Source: an uncultured Clostridia bacterium
GTDB lineage: Bacteria > Bacillota > Clostridia > Christensenellales > UBA1242
DNA length: 64,000 nt
Direction: 5' to 3'
NCBI GenBank assembly: GCA_934748015.1
Contig: CAKVHF010000002.1
Span: 124,001-188,000 of the forward strand
Notes under the pieces: model-generated
Seen by the model: only the letters and a program-made list of their open reading frames with translations
Told to the model about the DNA's origin: nothing
Databases searched by the model: none
In this document: positions 9,201 through 21,200 of the stretch, piece by piece
Layout: each line of letters opens with the position of its first letter
How positions within the stretch are numbered: position 1 is the first letter of the stretch
Program-made: the position numbers and the translations under genes

Positions 9201-12200
9201 TACAAACAAGTAAAAACATAAATGCTAACTATAGTTATCAATATCACAAGTCTAGTGAACCGGTTGTGTATGTAAGGCTTAACGATTACTTCAGTGATTC
9301 TACATTCAATATCAATCTACAATTCTCTAACATAGATTGCGGTTTGATAGGTTTTGACTCATTCGAAGGAGTGATCACTGCACAAGATTTGTTTAATGGC
9401 ATTAAGGTTAACAACAAAGCAGAGTTAAATTATACTCAATCAATTACCAAGTCGGTTAACGGAAGAGACCTAGTAATCGCAACAGTTAATATATCCATTG
9501 TTAAAGATGAAACAGAAGGAAATGTAGAAGAATATTATAAGATTGTGTTCTCCAATCTATCTTGCTCGGTTAAGTTTGATCTATCTGAGATCAACTACAA
9601 CCTAGTAGAGTCCAATATATTGCTTAACCCCAATTATAAAGATGCAAATAGTAGAATAGAGAAGATAAAGAGTACAAATTTCGTAGCGGACAATTGGTAT
9701 TTCTTGTCTGACAATACATCATATTACATCGGCAATATTGTAGAGTACAACAGGGTACATGCTAACAAGATTAGATATGTGATAACTTATGATAAAGCAA
9801 GCCAGGCATATAGAGTATTTGACATGACTGGCATAACCAAAGAAAATGATATCTACAAATCTATCAAAATACTAGACATCAGCTACTTCGATAATGCATT
9901 GGTAGGTGGATTTGATGATAAATATCTATCTTCTGCTAAATTGCAGTCTAGGCTAGCGGATATATCGCTACTAGATAGGGCAAAGTTGTCTACTGCATTG
10001 CTAAGCGGTGAGAGTAAAGAAAGCAATCAATATGCTAGTCACAACGACAATGGTGCGATCAAGAATACTACAACAACTTATATAAGCCTTCAAGGTGCAA
10101 GCTACAAAGCAAAAGTTTCTGTTGCTAATGATAGCAATGCGTATAAGGGACTATTTAACAGAAGCGAAATTGAATCAAGTTATCTTGTGACTAATGCAAC
10201 TAATGCTAAGGCAAAATTTACAACTCCTGGTCCTGGCTCGGACGAGTATAGTACAAAATTTGGTACTTACGCTAAGGATGGTGAAACAATTGGCTTTGTA
10301 TCTAAGATACCATCGATGTATATCAATATCCAGTTGTTTGCTGAGAAAGATGGTACAACCAACAAGGCAGATGACGATGTAAAGTATACAATACTTAACA
10401 AAAATGATAGTGCATTAATCGAGAATATAACAGCAACGGTTGGTGCTGGCACAACTACTTATGGCAGAATGCTTAAGTTTATAACCAATAGCATCAGTGC
10501 TTATGATGTAGTTAATGGGGAACTTATAGTCAACAACAATGATATAACTAGCACATATATCGATTCTTTGGATGGAGACAAAGTAAAATCTAGAGTAATT
10601 TCTACCTATATCCCATTTACATCTTCATTTATATTCAAGGTAGAATTTAGTGGCAAGTATGCTCAATTCAATAGTTTGAGTGATCAATCGGAAAAAGAAA
10701 AGTATTTGAAATCAATGTTTAGTGGATTAGATTTTAAGTCTAAAAATTCTAATGCATACTTGGTTACTTATGATAACAACTATTATATTGTAGTTGACCT
10801 AAGAAAATATGGTAGATTGAGCGAGGAGAACACTACATATATTGGTAAAGGCAATAGCGAGAAAAATAGCGAGAAAAACAGAGATAAAGGTGAGATCCTT
10901 GCTAATAGATTAGAAATATATGTTAGCAATCCTCAAGGCATCCTTAACTCATTTAACCTCAACTTCAACAATTATGTTGTTGGATACAACTTAGATACTA
11001 CCAATCCAGCACTTCTTACAACCACTTGTGGTTGGGGCAATATAGAAACCAAGGCAGAGGGATACAAGAACAATTCTAATATATTTGAGATATATGGCAA
11101 TTATGCTCAAGCAAAGGGACTATATCAAGGCAAAAATTATGAGTACAAGATAACACTAAGTGCAGAATATATCAATAGCCCTATTAGTATAACTATATCT
11201 TACAAGGTGGGTGAGACCACGTATAGCAAGACAATATCTAAAGGTCAAGAAGTTTCCTTAAATGGTGTAGATGATAAAGGGGATGTTGCACAAGGCTTAA
11301 CTACAACAGTTTCTTTTGTTAGATTGAGGCCCGATAGTCAAGAATATATCTTGACAATCAATAATGTTGATGCAACACTGGACGTGTCATTTAACAATAT
11401 CTATCGTAACATGTATGGTTTTAGTTTTGCTAGTGATGACGGAAAAACGGTTGATCCATATCTATTTAAGGAAAATGGAGCAAGAGCAACTACCAAGAGT
11501 GTTAATGATGAGTCGTCTACTACACTAATTAACATTCGTGTTGCAGGTAAGAGATACATCACTATTGATAACAAAACAGGCACATATAGTGTTAGTGATG
11601 TAGAGCAAAATTTTACCAAGATAGAAGAAACCAATGGAAAGACTGCACTTGAGATTTTGCAAGAGATTTTGCTATCCAATTCTAAATTGATCACTAAAAA
11701 TGTGTTAGAGAAGAATTATTTAATTAGACTAATATATGTTGACTCTGCTGATAATATTCAGACGGCATATTTCATTACGCAAGACACCGAAAATGCTAAC
11801 AATAATTTAGCAATCATGTTTATCCGAAATACTGAGGCTGTAACTGGTTATGAAGTTAAGATGAAGGTCGGTAATGGATTCTTGAACAAATTGACTCCTC
11901 AATCTGTAACTAGTCCATTTAGCAGTTATTGCAATTTTAACTATGCGGCAGAGCAATGTCAATTGAAAGGTATTACAGATAACATAGCACTAGAGTATAG
12001 TTATTCTTATAAGAGCAATAGCTTAACAATCAATGTAGGCAATGGTGATGCTAAAACTCCAGATAAACCAAGTTATAACAGCACTATCTTTACCGAAGAG
12101 GGCAATGACAACAGCAGAGCATATATTATAGGTTCTGACCAATTTAGCCTTGTAAGAGGTGATAAAACCGAAGAAGTAAGCGAACTGGATTGGTTCAAGA

Positions 12201-15200
12201 GACTTATTAGTGGAAAGAAAACCACTAGTGAAGGTGAAGTAAGTAATGGCTTGATTGATATAAGGGATTTTAGCTATAGTAATGGATCCAAAATGAATAT
12301 ACTATATGGTAGTTATCTTGTCCTTGCACTTACGGCAAAAACTGGCTACAATAAAACATTTAAGTTGATTTTGAAGGACACTGCGGGCAAAACATTGGTT
12401 GCTATTACCTACAATGCGGATCCTGCGAGTGATACGGAAGGAAATAAGATATATTACGAAATTGATAAACTTGATGACAGTATCTGTTCCGCTTGGGATA
12501 GTGAAAAAAAGATCCAATATGTAGCAGTAATGTTGAAAGATAAAGATGCTATCAACACAACAGTTGACGGATCATTTACTCTAGATATTGTCAACCCAAT
12601 CAATGTATATTCGTTTAAGGACGAGACAGATAGTACAAGGATGGGTAAAGGATACGAGTTTGGTATTTCGTACAATACCGATGGAAGTCGAGTAACAGAT
12701 TATTACAAATTAAACGAAAAATATGAGCATGGCGCTCATCCTATGATCAATTTTGTTCTTGAGAAGGGCTATACTCAATCTGATTATGCAATTGATGTAT
12801 ATTATAATTCTGTTGCTACTACTCAATCACTAATATACAAAATTACTAGTAAATATAACACCGAAACAAAGAAGTACGAGCCTGTAATAACTTCACCAGT
12901 AACAGGGGTTGTTATGGGTTGTCTGGTATTGTCACCTAAAGAAAGCGATACATGGAGCGGATTTAGATTTCAGATCGGAAATGGCTTAGATGGTGCTACT
13001 GGCGAAATTATATTTAAGGTAACACAAGATCTTAAACTTAACAAATACAACTTAACTTTGAATGCTGAGAAAACTGAAGGTGGCACTCTTGCTGGCGGAA
13101 TCGAAATCGAAAACCTTGACACAACTAAGCCGATGATTGCAACTGCTATTGCTGGTACGAATGAAAGTTTTGCTAATGGCAAAAATACATATAAATTTAC
13201 TCATGGCAATGCAATTACTCTTACATTTAGACCACATGCCAACTACATGAAGTCTGGATATATCTTTACTATCACTATTGGCGGACAAGTATATAAGGTG
13301 AAATGCATTATCATCAGAGAATATGTTGTGGATGCTAGATCACAAGATGTCAATGCGATATTGCTAGATGAAAACGGAAACGAAACAACAGACACCAATA
13401 TCACATTGTCCGAAGAATGGCAAGACGATAAGGCTGGCGATGCCGAACATATGATAATTAAGCTTGTTATTGGCGATACTAAAACAACAGATAATATATC
13501 TATATCTGTAGGCGGAATGACAGAAGATACATTTACAATCATTAAGTCTACTGGTCAAAATTGTCCTGATGTAGAAATAACAGGTGCTACTGCAGAAGAC
13601 GGCAAATATACACTTGCAACAACTTATACCAATGTAAATAATGTGTTGCAAGCGGTTATCAATGTTAAGGCAGAGCATAAGTTGAAAAAATTTGAAATCA
13701 TAGAGAATAGATATGGTAATACTGCAAAGACAACAACACTATTTGAGTTTAGTGATAAGCAATTGCAAAGCATACAAAATGCTGGAGGAACTGCAACTCC
13801 AATTAAAGAAACATCTGGCAATGCATACAATATAACTTTGAGCGTAAAGTATGGTCCGATTGAAGGTGTTGGTGTTAATTATTATCAATGCACATTTACA
13901 TTTACCAAAGGTTTAACGTTTGATGCAGAATTTAAGACCCATATCGAGATGAAAGAATATGTGGTAACATTCAACAATAATGGCATAGCCTTAAGCAATG
14001 ACATTGTTACTATTATTGGTGGAGCCATTAATAGAAAAACTTTAGACGGTTCAAGCCCAAGCCTAGAAACTTTAACTGAAGATGATTTAGCGGGTGTCTT
14101 AACAGATACTGGGTATAGTATCCCTGCAGGATCTTCTCTTCGTGTTGCTATGAAGATCAATGAGAAATACATGCACGCAGTTTGGGATGATTTCAAAAAT
14201 TGGACTTCGACCGAGTATGATGTGGGATTTGGCACAGAGACAGATAATGCAATTAGGTTCTATTATAAGTCTCCAAATACGGAAAAAGTAACAACTATTT
14301 GGGGTAGCAGCTCTTCAACAGAAGATGGCACAAATGTTATTGTAATAGAGATATACAATGTTACTGAAAGTAAAACTGTTGAAACAAATTTTCAAGAAAA
14401 AAGTTATGCAATGACATTGAATGAGCCTAATGGTTTGACAAGTTGGACATGTAATCCAAAGTATGCTGATAGTGAAAATAATGCACATACATACTCTCAG
14501 ATTGAGAGTGGCATCATCAAGTATACTGCTACGCTTAGCGAAGCATATAGCAAAGCTGACCTAAAATTTAATGTCACTTATACAAAAATCGAGACTGGTG
14601 AAACAACAACCGAATCAGCAATAGTGGCAAAAAATAATGGTGATGAGAGCGGTGTTGCAAACGGCACTGGTGCTAGTATTGTAAGCGTATCGATTAATGA
14701 TAAAGGTGAAGTAATTGTTACTAGATACCAAATGGCACATTATGATATCACAGTTACATTTGATGCTCCAAAGATCAATAAATATAGCATCACATTGCAA
14801 AACATTGCAGACAATGTAGATGTTGTAGAATATACACCGTCAACTGATAAGCAAGTTCATACATACACTCTATACAAGACAGACATAATTGCTGATAGTG
14901 AGTCTCCAAACTTTAGTACAATGGGTATATTAGAATCTCAAGGTAGTGGAAAATACAGAGCAATAATAGGTGTATTTACTATCAATACTTATGGCAAGAC
15001 TGTTTATTACTTGGATGAATATAACAAATATGCTGAGTTTACCGATTGGGCTAAATTGCTTAATATGGGCGAAAATGTACAAGGCGAGGACTCAAAGAAA
15101 GTTGTATTGTATTATGAACATGTAATAGATAGTCAAAACATCGAATTTGAGTTCAAGACAAAAAATTCTGACTTTGGATTCAAGAGGTTGGTAACTGACA

Positions 15201-18200
15201 ATGTTGATACATCGGGAATTATTAAGACCCAAAATAAAAATATTTTGTTTAGTGTTAATAACGGAACCGATGTAGCATGCGAGGAGTATTACAACTGCAA
15301 CATTGTGTATGCCAAGACATTTGAACCATTGACAGTATCTGATTATAACAAACTAAGTTATAATGGCAATGAAGGAAATGAATTGCCAAGTCAAGATCAC
15401 TCATCCGAAATAGGTGGACTAAGTGTATACGACGAGAAAGATAGTCTGTTGGATGTGTATAACAAAAGTGATGGTACATATTCATTAGTTTCAGAATACT
15501 TTAAGTACTCCAAGGTCGAATTTAACCTAGGTGCACAATATGTGGATGCATTGACTGAGGAGATTAATGGAACAAAATATTTGAAGTCGGAATTTATCAA
15601 GGTTGATTGCGGGGTGTTGGGCACATTTATGCTTCACCAAGATGGCGAAGAGTTGATAAACAACAAATACTATAGATATATAGCAGAATTTAGTTATTGG
15701 ACAGGTGCAAAAATCACTATTAACGAAAGTCTTTTGACACCAGCCCTATACAACTATATGCTGGACTATATTGCAAGTAGTAGTGATGAAGTCACATCAT
15801 GCTCCAATGTTAACTATGTTGGTTACGCTGATCAGTCAGTATCTTACAATGAGTTATCATCTGGGGAGATAGAGGTAGTTGCTAAAGTAAAAGTTTGGTA
15901 TTATGATAGCAATAAGACTAAAAAGATGTTCCAACTTGCCGAAATTAAAGTTACATTTAGCGGAATTAATACATCATATATGCTTAACAATGAAGGTGAA
16001 TTAAATCCAATTAACTTTGGTTCAAATATTAAAGTCCCTTACGGCACAAAAATAACAGTACAGATTAATGTATTGAACGAAGGTGCATGGCAAAATTTTG
16101 ATCAATTTAATGGAAATACTTTGTATCAAGATAGAAGTTATCAAATTGCAGGGTCGCCTAAAGGAAGTTGGTCTGATGGTAGCCAAAATGTTACAACTAC
16201 ACAATTTACTTCTAAGACGATATCTGTTGATGATGTTGAAAAACAATGTACTAGCAATATTTATATGATAGAAAGTATCACAGAAGATATAACAAAAGAA
16301 TTTGCTCTTAATTTGCATAGAAATTATTACACAATCAACATTCCAAATAGTTTGGCAGGAAAAGTTAGTTTAGAAAAGGATAATATTATTGAAGATTGCG
16401 TTCATCAGCCTGTGTCATCAGCCGATACATTAGTGTTTGGATATGCTGACGCACCTAAGCTGTTGCTTGATAAACAAGTTTCAATAAGCAATGCCGACTA
16501 CGCAACATATAACAAGTCGGATAGCGGGCTAAGAAGCGGGTTGTTTCAATTGATAGCTGAGGATGATGGATCATCAGGAAGTGAAACAATTGATAGCAAT
16601 AATTGCACCCTAGACGGTGAAAAATATAAGGTTTTTGTTGGACTTGGTAACAGAAATTATAGCTTGCAAGATAACAGGCTTCCAGCTAACCGATATGCTC
16701 TTACTTTCGAGGCAAAGAATGGATACGAAGGTACAAGAAAGTTAGTATTGACCAATAATGGTACTAAGGCTGTGACATTAACATTCTATGATGGTACAGC
16801 TTACGATAGTGCTGAGTCAGGCAGTATTACTATTAACTCTGGGTTGTCAGCAACTATCAATATTGATAATATTGTTAGTTCAACCGCTGGCAAATTATAC
16901 TTTGCTGTCACTGGTGGTGTAGTGTTTGGCAGAGAATTTGCTAATATTACAGCAAACATAGTGCAGACCTTTAGTGCAAAATATGAACAAGCATTGGGGA
17001 AATATGGTGTAGGCGATGCAAGTAATATTTCTCTTGGGGAATTTGGTGGCAAGTTAAATGTATCAGATATATCTAACACTCCTATTAAGAGGTCTATGAC
17101 TGTTGATATTCAGGTTGATTATGAGAAAGACTATTATTTCAGTGCTTTGGGTATAAACGAGTATACAACATATATTGATACAAAGAATATGAGTATTATA
17201 GAGGGTGCAGATGCAAATGCTATCAGTGGTTACAAACTAACCCTAAAAGATGGCGTAAGCACCATAATTAAGTTGCAGGCAGGTGATAATTATAGCAGGG
17301 CAACAGAATTTGTTATGTACCATAAAAATACTGACGATACTATTGGGACTGAGTATACCATTAGTTATGATAGCGATAACAAAAGATGGGACTTCAAAAC
17401 AAGAGACAATCAATATCCTGCATATTATGGTTTAGATGTAAAAGATAAAGAGTGGAAGTGGTATAGTGGCACACAAAGTACATTGATTAACGAAGGCAAC
17501 TATTTTGACTCTGTTTATTTCACAATATATTCGATCACAATGTCACAAAACAGCAACGGAAATAATATCTTTGAGATGAAGATCGCACTTAATAGCAATT
17601 TTAATGGCAAGACTATCAATATTGAGATAGAAGATAGCCAGATCAATCAAGAAACGCTACAATTTAAAGCAGACAACAGCAATGACAAGCTAGATCATGT
17701 GGATAAGATGTTTAGTAAAATAGAATTAATGGTATGGAATAGTGTTGGACTAGTTGGCAATACATCTTATGGTGATGGTGGTTCGTCAGTTTCAGACTTC
17801 TTTACTACATCATCCTTTACTCTTCCTGTTGATGCAACTATTTCTCTGCATTTGACATTAGCAAAAGGATATTACAATATCGATAAGTTAACCATCAATG
17901 GAATAGTTGATGCAATAGCGGGTGACTATGATGGAAACTTTACGATTGGATCGGTCGATTATAGTAAAGAATCTCATACTTTGGTTTATACATTTAGTAA
18001 TATCAAGAACTTCACTTTCACCTTTGCTCAAGATTTGAGAGATTCGTATATTTTTGGAGTTAGTAGTAATGACTTTAATGCGTATGCATCAGGTATAAGC
18101 ACAACATGTAGTAAAGATGATAAATATGAACTTAATATAATAAACGTGAGTGATAAGCCTCATGGTAACTATTTTGAATTAGTTATTTTTCATACTAGTT

Positions 18201-21200
18201 ATATAGCATTCTCATTTACAATTGACAAATCTTATACATTAAGTTCTGTTGCATTAAGTTCTGTCAATGAAACTAGTTTGACTTCCAAGGGTGATGGTAT
18301 AATGGGTTGCACAATTGGAAGTTGGGATGTATCATACAATACAGTAGATAACGAAGTTACTATAAGTGGTGCGGTAAAGAAAGGAGAAACATTTAATATA
18401 GTATTTAAGAAACGAACAACAGAATTTACCCTTAACTATCTAGATAGCAATTACGGAATACAACGACAACAAGGCATTACGATTACTTATGGGCAAACAA
18501 TATACGATGCTATTAGCTCTATAATTCCTAATACAATTGGCCTAAAGTATATAGGCTTTACAATTAATGGAAAGGTAGGGGAAGGAAAGACAAGTTTTGC
18601 AAGAGCTAAAGACAGCAATGGAAACTTGATATATTATGAATATACTCTTGCAAACTTTATTCAAAAAGCAGGTTTGTTTGCTGGAAATCAAGAAGATTTT
18701 GCATTTGACAGCAATCAAACTTCAAGTAAAGGATATTTATCAATAATATCTCCAACTTTTAAAATAAATAATGAAGACGCTGATAATAAGTTGTTTGATC
18801 AATTAAACGGCGCAGAAGTTGGTATAATATATTCCTATGAAGAAAATGCTATAACATTGAATTATGGTAAAAATTCTGGAATACAAGATAAGGTCATTAA
18901 GTATACATTTGGTAATCCTGTAAATGCATATTATTTAAGCAATACCAATATAAGTGTAAATGAAGAAGATGGAACATTTAATGTTGCAGGAAATTCTGAT
19001 AGTTTAGCATTTGCTGAAAATAATGCGTTTAAGTATATTGAAGGATTTCAAGGACAAGGTCAAAAAGGAACATATACATGGACAAGGTTTAAAGATAAAA
19101 ATAATCATATATTATTTAAATTTGGTGGATCATATGCAGAAATGTTGCAAGCATTAAATGATATAGTATCAAAGAATGGTACAATAACAATAACATCGAT
19201 CTTTGAGGATATATTGTTGTCTATTAACTTCAATAATGGTTCTGAAACATTGGAAATTGCTGATGTTATAGATAATCAAGTTGGACAAGAGAGAACTTTA
19301 ATAACAAGTAGCGGCATTTCATATCAAACTGAATATATTCTTAATAATAATGAATATTTTTATTATGCGTTTGGCGCAAATGGTACTAAATTGTATATTG
19401 GCAAGTCTAGTGGAAAAGATGTACTAGGTAATAATGCTAATTTGGATAACATTGGACCAGAATATTTTATAGATTATTTATATACTAGATTAAGACTTGG
19501 TGAAACCAATAATAACAAATTGATTAATGATTATAAAATAAATGACAACATATATTGGAAAAAATATAGTAACACAACCACAAACACATTGAATACTATG
19601 TTGACGGAGTATTGGACAACTATATATAGCAATATGGATCTTACTATAATGAAATATGATATAACTATTGATGTTGAAATGGGTAATCCGATAGAGGTAA
19701 TATTTGATGTTAGTGAATATGCTGCATTATCAGAATTCGACTCAGACAAAGGTGATCTTAAGTTTACATTCTATTCTGGATCACAAGATGTATATGCCTT
19801 AATTAGGCAATATATCAATGACGAATCCAAAGATCAAGATAAGAGAAATATACTTGCTAATTACTTTATGATACCAGATGGTAAAGGGGGATATATTAAT
19901 GGCAATGCCGGTAAGGCTTCTACAATTTATTGTGATTATGCTGTAATTGGAACTACGCAAGGTTCTGGGCACGAATATTTGTCAGGTGACACATTGAATA
20001 TAGATGGTGCAATTGCCAATGGAATAAGTAAAATCACTTTGCGCATTGACAACCCAAGAGGCACTAGTGCAGATAATCCATTTATCATAGACGATGCATA
20101 TTCTTGGAAAAAGATTTTGTATAACAACATGAGTGATAACAACATGAGTGGTGGCAAATACTTTATTCAGACAGCAGATCTTAATCTTACGGAATTAAGC
20201 AGAAGTCAACAAAATGGAACCTTTACTGGACATTATCTAGGTGGAACGATTGATGGTAGAAGTGTAAAATTGATAAGAACTGCACAGGATTCTGAAACCA
20301 GTGATGATATATATCCTATCTTCTCATCTATTACTGGAGACTCTAGTGTAGAAAATGTGGAGATTGTGGGTGATGTAACCAATCCTATATATCATCCAGA
20401 CAAAAACATAAAAGGAGATAGTTGGGGTAGTTTAGCAGGAAAAATTGGCGAAGGTTCAACTATTTCTAAGATAACAACAAGTGGTGGAATTAATCTAAAT
20501 ATTTATGCAACATGTTATGGAAATATTGGATCTGTAGTAGGTAAATGGGACTACAAAGTATCTTCAACTTTGTTCTCTTCATGTATCGATTCTCTTACAG
20601 CAAACAACGCAATTTATGTTTTAAATGTAGGTGTAAAATACTTAGGTGGTGTTGTAGGATTGTTAAATATTGTTAGTTCAGATGAAGGGCTAACATTTAA
20701 AGATATTGTAAATAATGGCACCATTACTACTGAAAATGTTTCGGAAGGTGATCTGACATTACGTACTGCTGGAGTTGCTAATATAGTGTTAAATAAAGGT
20801 AGTGATTTAACATTTGACAATGTCGCAAACAATGGAAATGATGGAAAACTAATGTCCATAAGTACTCAGAAAGGCACAGTTGGTGGTATTGCTAACATAG
20901 AAGTTCTAGCAACAGACTCATCAACTATTCACTTTGATAAAATGGTTAATAATGTGAATATTGTGGCAGATTGTGGATCGTTGAGTAGTTCTGCTATAGT
21001 AGCTGGTGTTATGACAATTGTTGGCAATGATAACTCTGGAAAAACAATAATCACATATGACAGTGTATCAAATAATGGATCAATCACAGTAAATAGCAAT
21101 AGCATAAATAAAGCGGCAATTGCTGGTGGAATACTATTACAAAATGCTAAAATTGAAGTTGATGAATTTAACCAAACAAACTCTTCTAAGATTAAAAATA